A stretch of 64,000 nt of DNA from Rhea pennata (lineage: Eukaryota; Chordata; Aves; Rheiformes; Rheidae): positions 18,630,899 through 18,694,898 of the forward strand of contig NC_084678.1 of assembly GCF_028389875.1 (NCBI RefSeq), given 5' to 3'. Shown here piece after piece: positions 27,701 through 38,309 of the stretch. The first letter of the stretch is position 1. The number at the start of each line of letters is the position of its first letter. The position numbers and the translations under genes were made by a program. Below the pieces are notes generated by a model. It was given only the letters and a program-made list of their open reading frames with translations. It did not search any database and was not told where the DNA came from.

Positions 27701-30635
27701 TCTTAGCATTGTCTTTCTCTTCCTCACAAGCTCCATATTAATCCAATGACACTTTGAATTCTATTAAATATCACCTATTATTAATTATGCCTTTATTTTA
27801 GGATGGGAAGCCAGTCTCTAGAACAGCCTATATGCCCATTTATTCTTTTTGAGCACAGCTCTTCCATATGTATCCCTAAAGCTCCATGTTACAGTCATCT
27901 GGCTGGGCTGGCAATGACTCACTGGAGTCTGTCTTAGCTCCCAGGGAAGCTTAGGCTATTTTGTCTCCTCTCTCATTTCCTCCTCAGATAATTAAGCAAG
28001 GTATTTCATCAGCAAAACCACTCCTGCTATCCAAGATATAGGAAGTCAAATTGTTTCCTACAGCTATGCTATATTTGTGAGCCACACTAGGGAGAAACCT
28101 GAGCCCCTGGCCTAGTGGTATGGATTGACTAGTATCAAAACTCTTCAGGACTAGAATCCTCTGATATAGCTTGGACAAGTCCATATGGAAGAGCAATTGG
28201 TGGAGATCTCCTCTGGGCTTTAGATGTTTTCCAAGATATGATTATTTTTTTTTGTCTTCTTTCATTCACAATGCCCCAAGTACCAAGGCTGCAGCCTTCT
28301 AGGAAATTCCTGGAGGATCATTCCCGAAGTTCCCCAATAGCCAGACTCTGACGGCAGACAAACTTAGCACACTCATCACACTTCCTGCCTGTGTGAAGTA
28401 GGCTACTCTGTTAGCTGGGCTCAGATTTTCCCATGGGATCTTGTCAGGAAAAAGATGGTTCATTCCATAAAGGACAGTGACAGTGAAATACTAGTGACAT
28501 ATATTAATATGTGAACTTCAGAAAACTACTGTGGAACTAGCACCTAGGAATAAGCCAAAGTGACAGTGCACACACTGGGATGAACCTATGCCTGGACTCC
28601 CAGGCAACTCCCAGCAACAGCTCCCACATACTCACACATGACCTGTAATGTATAGCTTATTCTATTTAAATGTATTTCCCTACTCTCCTACTTATGCACA
28701 CATGCCTTCCACTAAAATGGTGTGTAGACATTATTTGAAACTTTTAAATTCCAGTTATTGCTGCACACTCATCATCAAGGAATACCTTTTTGCCAGCTCC
28801 CATCATTACGTGGCTCTGCTCATTTCTTCTAAGAACTTGGATCTGGCATGTTGTCTCCATACTGCGGGCAAGCGCTCTAATCCTAATGCACAAAGAAGAT
28901 GCTTGCAGGTGTGACTCATGCCTTAGTTGTAATGACACTGAGTCTGAACAGTGACAGACAAAAGCTGAGATAATTATTTTGAGTGTGAGACTGTGAAACA
29001 AGTTGCTGAATCCTTAGTAGCAGTTGTGTTTTGTCAGACCTCAAACCCTCAAAAAAGTCCCATGCCATCAAATTTACAGGATTTTTTTAATGTGCTTTTA
29101 TTTAGGCATCACCTTCAGTCCTCTTTCTGTATTCTGTTAAACTAGATCTATTAAAGAATGGCCTTGGATCCTTTTGACAACTCCAATTTAACATTGGGCT
29201 TAGAATGTGCCCTGGGTATTTCACAAGCAAGAGTTGACCACGATCAGCAAATATCAGTTTGTTCGTTAAATGCTGCTACTGCTTCTTGCATTTAGTGTGA
29301 TGAAAACAATGTGGTTAAAATGGATAATGGGTATGATACCTAGGAGGAAGTTTTGGGGGAGCACCTTGCTAAAATGTCTTGGCTAAATTATTGGCACATT
29401 GTTGCTTAAAAGGAAGTGTTATAACACAGAAACAATTGCTTTGTGGTTATTTACTCATTGCTGTAGTTGAAGGTTTTTACTGTCCAGTTTTACCATATAC
29501 TACTTTTGTTAGAAAGGGATTTTTCTACCTAGTCCAGTCTTTCATATTGACCAACAGAACTGTGGTTTGCCATTTATTTAAGCTTTGCTCAGTGCAGGAG
29601 ATTTATCAGTGGATCTGTAGCCTTATGCCCCTTGTATGTGCCTGTTTCCCTCCCAGACTATGTTCAGCTCTTAAACAGATTAACATTTAGGTAGTATTAT
29701 ACTTAGCAAATACATTGAGACAGTCATTAAGTAAGCACAGGCAGGTCAGGCAAACAGCAGACACTGCTGAGGGATGCCAGCACAAGCAGTTCAGGTCAAC
29801 AACATGAAGTATTTCAAATAATCTTATGTGGGCAAACACTGTCTGTCAGGAAACTGTGCCTCTTCTGGCCTCCAAAAGGGGAAAGCAGTGCCTGTAGTTT
29901 CTGTACTTCAGACATTGCTCTGTGGATTTTTTGTTTTTGTTTTTGTTTTTATTTCTTGAACTTCTCAAGCTTATGTCACAAGGTCAGCAGAGCATGGATT
30001 CCATGCTTAGATGAGTCGTCTTCACTCAGGCCTCATTATACATTTTCATAGAGATACCAAGAAATCCAGCCTAAGCAAGAATAAGGCCAACCTTGATAAA
30101 GCATGTTGATTCAGTATCTTTCCTGATAAGATCTCATTGCTGAAACTTCTGTAATGCTTTGCCTATATTTTAAAGAGCCTTTGCCTTTCAACACTAATTT
30201 TAACAGATAGTTAAAATGGCACTGCAATTTGCTGACTCTGAATCTACAGGAAGGACTCTATCCTAGCGCCTACTCTTGGCACAAATATTCCCATTAACAG
30301 AAGATCCATTCATGCCTGAACTACTTTCTGATTCTGTAAGCTTCACACTAAAAGCTAGTTTGCTGTCATAACTACTTCTGCTCTACTTGCAGTTTTATCA
30401 GATTTAACTCTAGTATGATAATAAATGGATTATCATCTTTTCCTTGTTTGTGTTATTTTCAACGTTTAGGAAAGAAAATGCTGAAATAACCTATTCAAAA
30501 TCTCATAAGGTAGTATACTCCAACAATTCAGAGCCCTTTACCAAAAACATCCCCATAGAAGAATACAGTGTTTGGTAGGTTATACAGTTGCCTGTTCCTT
30601 ATCCACAAAGAGACTCGTTTTTGCTTACCTGCCAT
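12280..30635 (-). CDS. TGM3: Transglutaminase, TGM3-like (protein-glutamine gamma-glutamyltransferase E), complete
   Basis: Calcium-dependent crosslinking enzyme; mammalian TGM3 crosslinks structural proteins of cornifying epithelium and hair. Coding exons in order: 30629-30635, 22952-23119, 22405-22647, 21753-21871, 21120-21248, 20449-20626, 20158-20293, 18493-18596, 17769-18014, 16582-16887, 14704-14861, 14344-14477, 12280-12427. They sum to 2,076 nt, 691 aa plus TAA, every junction is in phase, and human TGM3 is 693 aa. Domains: beta-sandwich about 1-140, catalytic core about 140-460 with Cys272, His330 and Asp353, a charged linker about 445-480 where mammalian TGM3 is cleaved for activation, then two beta-barrels. 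The C-terminus ([13 protein letters not shown], then a short tail) closely follows TGM3. Exon 1 has seven coding bases and is separated by a 7.5-kb intron; it rests on phase, splice donor, an upstream TATA box and the same structure next door. No lesion is seen. Confidence 0.92.
14344..14477 (-). CDS. TGM3: TGM3-like exon 12
   Basis: Residues 599-643, start of barrel 2, with [20 protein letters not shown] and [13 protein letters not shown]. 134 nt, donor GTAAGT at 14338-14343, phase 2. Confidence 0.9.
14704..14861 (-). CDS. TGM3: TGM3-like exon 11
   Basis: Residues 546-598, with [24 protein letters not shown] and [11 protein letters not shown]. 158 nt, phase 1 to 0. Confidence 0.92.
16582..16887 (-). 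CDS. TGM3: TGM3-like exon 10 (linker and barrel 1)
   Basis: Residues 444-546. Starts with a Lys/Glu-rich linker ([14 protein letters not shown]), then a Pro-rich stretch, then barrel 1 with [13 protein letters not shown] and [10 protein letters not shown]. 306 nt, phase 1 to 1. The linker matches the place of the proteolytic activation site in mammalian TGM3; conservation of the cleavage site itself is not established. Confidence 0.92.
17769..18014 (-). CDS. TGM3: TGM3-like exon 9
   Basis: Residues 362-444, with [33 protein letters not shown] and [11 protein letters not shown]. 246 nt, phase 1 to 1. Confidence 0.93.
18493..18596 (-). CDS. TGM3: TGM3-like exon 8 (catalytic His and Asp)
   Basis: Residues 327-362, with [11 protein letters not shown] (His330) and [12 protein letters not shown] (Asp353). 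104 nt, phase 2 to 1. Confidence 0.94.
18694..18724. repeat. T31 tract
   Basis: Thirty-one T on the plus strand in TGM3-like intron 7, about 100 bp from the exon 8 acceptor. On the transcribed strand it is poly(A). No transposon body is recognisable beside it. Confidence 0.85.
20158..20293 (-). CDS. TGM3: TGM3-like exon 7
   Basis: Residues 282-327, with [14 protein letters not shown] and [13 protein letters not shown]. 136 nt, phase 1 to 2. Confidence 0.92.
20449..20626 (-). CDS. TGM3: TGM3-like exon 6 (catalytic Cys)
   Basis: Residues 223-282, with [15 protein letters not shown] and YGQCWVF. Counting from the proposed start puts the nucleophile at Cys272, as in human TGM3, which independently supports the short first exon. 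Confidence 0.94.
21120..21248 (-). CDS. TGM3: TGM3-like exon 5
   Basis: Residues 180-222, with [17 protein letters not shown] and [12 protein letters not shown], very close to mammalian TGM3. 129 nt, phase 0 to 0. Confidence 0.92.
21753..21871 (-). CDS. TGM3: TGM3-like exon 4
   Basis: Residues 140-179, with [24 protein letters not shown] and WNFGQ. 119 nt, ends in phase 0. Confidence 0.92.
22405..22647 (-). CDS. TGM3: TGM3-like exon 3
   Basis: Residues 59-140, with [13 protein letters not shown] and LLFNPW. 243 nt, phase 1 to 1. Completes the N-terminal beta-sandwich. Confidence 0.92.
22952..23119 (-). CDS. TGM3: TGM3-like exon 2
   Basis: Residues 3-59, with GINW, DHHTSKF and IVRRGQAF. 168 nt, phase 1 to 1, acceptor AG at 23120-23121. 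Confidence 0.9.
23120..30628. other. TGM3-like intron 1
   Basis: A 7.5-kb intron between the seven-base coding exon 1 and exon 2. Apart from the CR1 copy at 26029-26690 and short A/T runs, I see no exon, RNA gene or repeat in it on either strand. Confidence 0.6.
26029..26690 (-). mobile_element. CR1 LINE fragment with reverse transcriptase remnant
   Basis: Lies in TGM3-like intron 1, in the same orientation as the gene. The minus strand from about 26658 reads [13 protein letters not shown] and [12 protein letters not shown], the conserved FADD block of CR1 reverse transcriptase, then NLMKFNKGK. The left end shows the CR1 3' terminus (plus strand AATCACAGAATGG then GGAAGGGACC). The element is 5'-truncated and carries internal deletions and stops, so it is dead. 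Confidence 0.93.
30629..30635 (-). CDS. TGM3: TGM3-like exon 1 (7 coding nt)
   Basis: ATGGCAG followed by the donor GTAAGC. Joined to exon 2 it reads Met-Ala-Ala-Met. It is preceded on the minus strand by a TATA box about 92 nt upstream. An in-frame ATG three codons further on, in exon 2, would be the fallback start if this exon were wrong. Confidence 0.68.
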
Positions 30636-30725
30636 GCTTCCTTGATCCTCTTTGTCTTGGACTTTGTGTTTCTGTGGGCAATTGTAGGGCAATATGATAA
30701 GATTTCAAGCTCTGTTTGTGGCAGC

Positions 30726-30769
30726 ATTTATAGAGAAAACTTTAGGCCTCACCTTCTGTTCAAACCAAT
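30726..30769 (-). promoter_or_regulatory. Candidate promoter of TGM3-like gene: TATA and CCAAT boxes
   Basis: The minus strand has CTATAAAT (30726-30733), about 92 nt upstream of the start codon, which predicts a short 5' UTR. An inverted CCAAT box lies at 30765-30769, about 35 bp further up. There is no CpG island here, which fits a tissue-restricted epithelial gene. The placement is inferred. Confidence 0.5.
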
Positions 30770-31120
30770 TATAATTCACATTAGGTAGGTGAGGCAGGTA
30801 AGTCATACCAGTGGGCCTGTAAACTTCCTAGTGACCACATATTAGCTCATGGGTTTTAACACACTGTTCTTATGCAATTCTGGTTATTTATCAAGAGGGC
30901 TGACTGAGATGCTCAGAAAAGTAAAGCATTTAATTGCATACCTAGAATTCAGAATTTCACATACAGTGATGTGTCACTTTGGAAGAGTAAGGAACATTTT
31001 TTTTTGAGTCAGTATGAATGTATATTCCAGTATGAGCCACAGATGAGCGTATGTGAAATAGAAGGATATATTCATAATAAAATTCATAGTTTCCTTCCAG
31101 TGAGTGTACACCTAAGTCTT

Positions 31121-31143
31121 AAAAAAAAAAAAAAAAAAAAAAA
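31121..31143. repeat. A23 tract
   Basis: Twenty-three A on the plus strand in the upstream flank of the TGM3-like gene. No identifiable retroposon body precedes it. Confidence 0.8.
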
Positions 31144-31828
31144 TCCATTTTAGTCATCAGGATCACCACAGTGATGCCTTTGTACTAGCCCCTCCCTACA
31201 GTCTCTGTAAATTAATAATGATATTAATGCTATAAATGATGTTAATCTGAGCTGCTATTAAATTGACCAACTGAATGCTGATTAACTCCAAAGAATGTAA
31301 TTAAAGTGGTGATACTCCCCGCACAAAGAGAAATTTCATAAAATTAAATGAAAAGGTTAATTTTGTAACAGCTAAAAATTAAAACTACAATTTGTGCTTA
31401 TCTGCTGGTTACTCACCTAATTGTTTGGGAGTGTAGAGGTGGACATTAAAATACTTTGATCTGCCCACATAAGACATTTTAGGGAAAAAAAAAAGAATTT
31501 GTTGGTGCAGCCTCACAGTGTTTCTCTTTTTTTCCACCCTAATTCTTCTTTTTTCATATTACATCTCTTGCTATTCGATCATGTATCTCTCTCTCTCTTT
31601 TTATAGGAGCTTCCATTTCCTTTCATTTAAACAGATAGGGCATTTTGTCTCACTTTATTATTACTTCACTTCACTTATCTACAGTGAGGAAAAGAGCCTG
31701 AAGCAACCTCAGGAGTGTTAGGACTTAGCTTGAAGAACTTGAAGGGTGGAAATTTCATAAGATCAGAAATTGACAAGCATAATACTGTGTTTAAAGTGGA
31801 GGAGAGGCATAAGGAGGAGTTCACAGAG

Positions 31829-32304
31829 ATCATAGAATCCAGTAAGGTCGGAAGGGACCTCTGGAGATCATCTAGTCCAACTTCCCCGCTCAGCAGGGTC
31901 ACCTAGAGCATGTTAGACAGCGTTGCATCCACGCAGGCCTTGAATATCTCCAGAGAAGGAGACTCCACAACCTCTCTGGGCAACCTGTGCCAGTGCTCCA
32001 TCACTCTCACAGTGAAGAAATTCCCCCTCACGTTCAGGTGGAACTTCCTGTGCTTCAGTTTCTGCCCATTGCCTTTTGTCCTGTCACATGGGACAACCGA
32101 AAAGAGTTTGTCCCCGTCCCCTTGACACCTTCCCTTCAGGTACTTGTACACATTGATAAGATCCCCCCTCAGTCTTCTCTTCCCCAGGCTGAAGAAGCCC
32201 AGCTCTCGCAGCTGTTCCTCATAGGGCAGGTGCTCCAGCTCTCTGACCATCTTCGTAGCCCTACACTGGACACTCTCCAGTAGCTCCATGTCTCTCTCAA
32301 GTTG
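31829..32304 (-). mobile_element. CR1 LINE 3' fragment with ORF2 C-terminus
   Basis: The minus strand encodes an uninterrupted 128-residue stretch (32289 to 31903) with [35 protein letters not shown] and [10 protein letters not shown], the C-terminus of CR1 ORF2. It is followed by the CR1 3' end (plus strand ATCATAGAATCC then GGAAGGGACCTCTGGAG). Younger-looking than the other two CR1 copies, but 5'-truncated. Confidence 0.93.
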
Positions 32305-32870
32305 AGAAATTATAGACTAAATTGAAGTCAATTCCCGGAAAATACTGGAATAGATAAACTCCTTGTTAGCAGCTAGCAGATGACTAACAACTAGCATGGA
32401 ACTGCTAGAAGTCAGTCAAATCAATTTAATTTTTTTCCTTGACAGATCAATATGCCAGAGGAGAAGTAAGCAGCAGCAGCTATCATACATATTGACTTTG
32501 ATTTGCAACAAGGTCCCATAGAATATTTTCATAAGCACAGTTCAGACACACTGATTATACAAAATTTCTAATAGTTAACTGTATAACTTGTTGAACTAAA
32601 ACAAATGTTCAGTTGTTTCAATGCTTTACTGTCAAATTGGAAGAGCATAGTGACAGAGGTGTCATTAAAGGCCGTCTTGGAGCTTTGATGTTTGTTAAAT
32701 TTGCTCCTTCTGGTGTTGGTAAGACTTCAGCAGAAGTACCATGTCCAACCTTGGTCACAGCACTTCAGCTGGCTCACATCAAGAATACAGAAGAAACTGA
32801 AAAGGTTTAACATAAAATTAGAAGGATCAAAGTGGCCCAATCTAAAAAAAAAAAGAGGTAACTGGGTAGA

Positions 32871-32891
32871 GATGATGATGATGATGATGAT
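32871..32891. repeat. (GAT)7 microsatellite
   Basis: Seven tandem GAT units, followed by a T7 run. Confidence 0.9.
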
Positions 32892-32972
32892 TTTTTTAAA
32901 AATGTGAAAGGCAGTTATAGAAGGAGAAGAATAAATTTTTGATAGCTTCTGTGGGTCAGTCCAGCAGTCTTC

Positions 32973-32974
32973 TT

Positions 32975-33005
<31 letters not shown>
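32973..33005. repeat. T22-A11 tract
   Basis: Twenty-two T followed at once by eleven A, so the junction is self-complementary and could extrude a small hairpin. Confidence 0.85.
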
Positions 33006-33142
33006 GAGAAAAAGGCGCTGAGGATAAGCATGAGGTAAAAATGTTAATAGTAAAGATAAATACTCCACTAGAAATTCTAGGTTGGATGTAAAAATGTTCA
33101 GCATTTTTTCATAGAGATTAATAATGGACTGTCAAGGATAAC

Positions 33143-33222
33143 GTGTGTGTGTGTGTGTATGTGTGTGTGTGTGCGTGTGTATGTATACGCGCACGCACAC
33201 ACACACATATATACATATATAG
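33143..33222. repeat. (TG)n running into (CA)n, an inverted microsatellite
   Basis: TG dinucleotides with scattered TATG and TGCG variants, a short TATACGCGCACG centre, then CA dinucleotides and an (AT)-rich tail. The two arms are near reverse complements. Confidence 0.88.
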
Positions 33223-36200
33223 AGAGGGTCAGTCTTGCCTTGGGGAATTTATTTTGATGTCAAAGCTGTGACAGTGACACTCCCCTCCTCCTCCCTCTGT
33301 TATGTACTCTTTGTCAGTGAAGTCAAACTGTATGACGTGGGGAAGGGCTTAGGATGTTAGGATCCACTTAAAACTAGCAATTTGCAAAAAACGCATCATC
33401 TGTGTATGCTCAATAAGTTATCTTGGGTTGATCCATGGATCCGCCTATATATGGAGTCTATGTAGTCTGCATCAGTGTTGATTCAATCTTCTTGCCTTGC
33501 TATTGCTCCATTGCTGTGATTTACCCATACTGAACAAATTTCACATTGTGTCCTACCATGAAAGGTTGCCAAATTCCCGAGTAATATGACACACAAGACC
33601 ATAGATTTCTTGCATGTCATTTCTACATCTTAAGAAATGCTCTTTTCAAAGAACTGAATGTTTTGCGTAGAAATAGAGGAATGTCAGCACCGTATCAGAC
33701 CAGTTGAGATTCCTATTTCTGCCAGTACAAGCCAGTTCCCAAGAAGCCAAACAGCAGTCTCTCTTGATTATCTTGTGAAGGGAAAGCCTGCCCTACTTTC
33801 TGTCACTTGGGTACTTCTTCCCTGAAAGGGGTGATTTATATGTTTATATGTTATTCTAAAATAACTATGTTTTCTTCTTGCCCAGAAAAAAAAAGCTTCC
33901 TCATTTTTAGAATCTGTTAAAGTTCATGACTTTTTGTACCTTACAGCAATGAGTTTCAGATGCTAATTACAAATTGTGTAAATAATCTTCTAAACATTTC
34001 CTTATTGAACATCCACTAGTTCTTAAATTGTCAGAAGTAAAAGGTACTCATGCCTTTCCTTCACTTACTCAGTAAGTGAAGTAAGTAAGTTCAGTATTTT
34101 GCAAATGTCTATAACAGTAGGTCATTTTTATGCCCCAAATTACATAATTTCAGACTTTTCTGTCTCCTTACAGTCCGATATCTTACTTTGAGTATTTTTT
34201 ACCCATATCTGAAACGCCTTTAATTTCTTTTGTATTCTTTTTTGATATGCAAAAACAAGAATTGAACATGATGAAGCATGGGAGAATATACTATTGACAA
34301 ATTAGGTGACAGTGATTTTTTTATTATTTCCTGATCTATTTCTTATTTAATCAAGTTTGGGGGGGGGGGGGTGTTTTGTTTTGTCTTAGTATTCACTCAG
34401 CTGAGCCCACAAGACTGTATTTATTCATCCATGAGAAAGGAATGGTGTCATAATGAGATATAAGATAACAATACCCAGAAGACATTTAGATGCATGGATG
34501 GTTAAAAAAGCGCCTATTAGAAATCTTGCTAAGAGAAAACACTACCACTACAATAGCATTGCTACTTTGGTAATGCTGAAATTGTCTTAAGAATCTAAAC
34601 CAATCTTTTACTTGCATTTAAGTGCTTTCCTCTCTCTCCAGGAACCCTTCAGTTCATAGGTACAGATTTTCTCCTTTTAGCAGTAAATCAGATATTTCCA
34701 TACACTTAGGCAGTGTATAACTAGCATTTTTTAATGACTTTTCACAATTCCTCGACTCCAGCAGACTAGTGGGGGAGGTCCAGCTCCAACTATAGGCAAA
34801 GTAGGAAACTGGCAGTGACAGTGGCTGCTGGGTGGGCAGCAAACTGCTGCCTTTATCTGTGTCAGAGTCCTGGAAAGCCCGACTGTTGTTACTGCTCCCA
34901 AGGAGCACAGGGGTGGCAACTACTGTGGGGGCAGACCACATAGTAGTCTCTCCCACAAGCAGTGGTGACCACTCCACACCTCCTGTCACACCAGCCGTCC
35001 CTTTTCTCCAGGGCTCTCTCCTCAGTTGTACTGTCCATCTCTGTTTCTCGCAGCAGATGTGGTCAGACAGAAGTTTAGTAGGGCTGTAACTAGATACTTA
35101 GGAGTTCATTGTATATTGTTTAGCAGATAATTGTGCCTGATGGTAAGAGAATTCTTTAGGGTCCATGAGCGCCATGGAACATGTCATGCATGCCCTCAGT
35201 ATATTGGGCTAGGGACACTATATCAGTTTTGAGAAGTTTTTTCCCCCAGTCACAGACAGAGACTTAACCTAAGCCAACCAAACCTATTCTGCAGAATCTC
35301 GCACTGTACAGAGGAACTGCCTCTTCTTTAGATCATCTTTACTCATGGCAACATCACTTTTCTAAATTTCAAATCAAAATATTTCTTGCCACCAGTGTGG
35401 CCTCTTAACTTGGCCTTTGAGACCATTCTGTTTGTTTTGAGTTTCCCAGCAATAAAATACTACGTCAGAGTTTAGACGAAATGCATGACTATGGCTAAAA
35501 TAGAGCAGATTCCATTTAATCCTCACACAAGATTAAATCCATCAGACTGGTTGTAGTAAAGAGAGTGAACAAGATTAGGGGAGAGACAGGGAGAACAAGA
35601 AACAGCAAGGAAAACAACAGGCTTTCTGAGAACTATTTCCAAGGTAACAGATCAGCCTGTGAATCTCATTGCAGATTTAAAGAAGCATTAAAACATTGAA
35701 GAGGCTGCACTATGTCACAGAGACCATTAGTTTGTTGATCATTAAGGATGAGGCAAAATGAAATTTCTCTAGCTCTACAAGAAGGTAAGTGCCTTTCACT
35801 GTATGAGAAGGGAGGCTGTTATCACACTATTGTCACCATGAGACAAATATAACAGCAGAAACATAATATTTTGGATAGGATTTATTTTTGAAAGTCTAAA
35901 TGCACTTTCAATAGTGAAAGAGGGGAAGGGACACAGGGAAGAATCATGTTCTTATTTACAGCTATGACTGCTTTGCAGCTATCCATTTTTTGTTCCAAGA
36001 AGCACAATAATTTCACAGCAAGAGCATCCATAGCACTACCAGTTTACTTTGAATTTTTATTCGCTTTGCCTAGCGTATTACTGTCAGCTCTTTTGTCCTA
36101 CCTAATCATATGTTTTATGATAAAAAATATTAAAATAACATTCCCCTTTAGACATTTTTTGAGCTAATAACCTCATAATAGATGATATACTACTATTTTC

Positions 36201-38309
36201 TTTGTATGTAGCAAAATAAACATTGGCATGATTTGGTGGCTGCACAGGGGAAAAAACAAGCAACTGATACCAAATATCCCCAAACTTTTAAACTACTGCT
36301 GTTGAAATTAATAATATTGACTAGTGAAAACAATATTGCCTTTTTTCTTTCCGTTTAATTTAAAATACTAATAACATTCTCAGAAGCCATCAAATCTGCA
36401 GGTTTTTTTTAAATCTGGTTTCTAAATCTGAAATGTATTTGAGTGAACAGAAATACTCATTTTCTTGGCCCTTCCTCTATTCATGTTGCTCATACTAGCA
36501 CAGCTGTGTCTATGTGTCACCTTGCAAAAATGTTTAAGACATTTCCTGTAATTTCATACTCAGGCATAGTTTTGAGAAACCAACTTGTTTTAACAGTTAT
36601 TTCTTCTCTGTGAACTGCAAAATAAGAAGTTATTGGTGTAATAGCAGAAATCATGTGTGCGCCAAATCTCTTCCTTGGGGCAAAAGGGGAAACAAAAATA
36701 TTGCCTCAAAAAGACAAGCTATTGCAAGCTTGCTGTGTCCTCGCTTCCCTATATATCTCTCTCCCTTCTCTGGCATGCTTAAGTAACCACATGCTATTAA
36801 GTTTCTACTAAAAGTGCTAAATGATCTAGTAGCAACAGCTAATGATGTAAAATGAATATAGCAAAGCTAAGTGTGAGACTATATAGGAGAGGAAGGTGAT
36901 CTTATTTTAAACAAAAGCGATTTCAGTCACTCATACCCATTCTCATATAGATTTCATGCACTCAGTCTTTCACACTTATTTTTCCATGCTCACAAGCACC
37001 AGGCTGTGTATATCTGGCTAGTATGACTAGGATCACTTGTGGTGAAATGGAGGACAAGTGTACATATTGCTGGAGCATAGAAACATGGCTGCTGTGGGGA
37101 ACAGAGTCCAGTGATGCCCACTAGTGAGACTGTCACCATTACTGAAATGGGTATTTGTGTCCCTAGGGAAGCTGGTCCACTCCCAGTCATGAAGCAGGGG
37201 TGAAGCAGCAGGAGCAGAGGCAGGCATACGGTAGGGCTGCGTGCCAGCAATGGGTTTTTCGTTGCCTTGGCAGCTAGGTGCCAGGACCACCTTGCACTGA
37301 GGGCTTGGTGGTACCGGGGAGGTGACATTTCTGGGGTGCTGCAGGTACCTGGGTTTTTCCTACCCATCTCAGGGCATGGATGTGGGGAAAAAAAAAAAAA
37401 GATGTGGGGTATCAGGTGCCTGGCAGTACTCTGTACTGCAGGTACACCAGGTAGGCTCTGCCTGGAATGCATATTTGACTCTCAACCCTCCCCCCCCACA
37501 CACACCCTGCTTTTGTTTTTTTCTTCTAATCTTGCCTTTGGGGCTGAGGTTCCTCCCAAAGCAGGCTTCTGTGTACGCCCTTATGTGGATGCAGATAATC
37601 TTGAGGGTATGAGGAGGCAGGTTGGCCCTTGAGCAGGACTTTTGCATGCTGTCCCTGCAAAGATAGCTCCCATGTATCTTGTGTGCCCAAGGGTGTTGTT
37701 GAGTAACAAGATGATAACAAGTGACTGTCAGTTACAGAGCTGACTCTTTACCATTCCTTTTAATAAAGAAAAATCAACTTACAGATTGGCGTTCACATGT
37801 AGAGACAAACAATATAGCATTGCTCCAGTCTAGTGGAGGTTTAAAATGCACCTGCAATAACACATGGTCATTGTCAGAGAAGCATTAGGACAGCTGCCTG
37901 CAGAGAACATAGAAAAGGTATTTTCATAGGTCGACAGTGCTGTCATAGATAGAGCTACAGAAGAGGTGCAAGAGAGTGAAGTATCTGAGCTTTAAAAAAA
38001 ATCACCTGATGGGACAGGATTTAAAGTCACTGTGAGTATATCACGCAAGTAGCACATCCCAAAGATCATTAATATGGACACTGTAATTGAGGAAACAGAG
38101 AGCTGACAAAGGTTAAAGTTTTGTGTGTCCTTTCCAACAACCCTGAGTGAGAGGGTTGCATTTTTTTATAGAGATGTATCCGTATCTTTTCTGGTAGCAG
38201 CCACCTGCAATGAGGGCTACTGGAAAGGAGTCAGGAGCAGAGCTGGAACAAGAGACATGGTGCCGGTTTCCCTAAGCAGCTGTAAGCACGCTTGCCATAA
38301 AACTACGAG

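Larger units (their letters stand above)
30770..38300. other. Intergenic DNA without recognised genes
   Basis: AT-rich DNA upstream of the TGM3-like gene. Apart from the CR1 copy and simple repeats listed separately, it holds a G13 run at 34359-34371 and open frames at 34654-34989 (minus, 111 codons) and 36990-37472 (minus, 160 codons). Neither frame resembles a known family or shows a domain, so I do not call them genes. Confidence 0.5.

Noticed and set aside
31903-32289. 128-codon open frame as a host gene
   Set aside because: It is the C-terminus of CR1 ORF2, and the CR1 3' terminal sequence follows directly.
34654-34989. 111-codon minus-strand frame
   Set aside because: No similarity recognised and no start or splice context; overlaps frames on both strands.
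36990-37472. 160-codon minus-strand frame
   Set aside because: No recognisable family, domain or splice context; a Ser/Pro/Thr-rich chance frame is the simpler reading.
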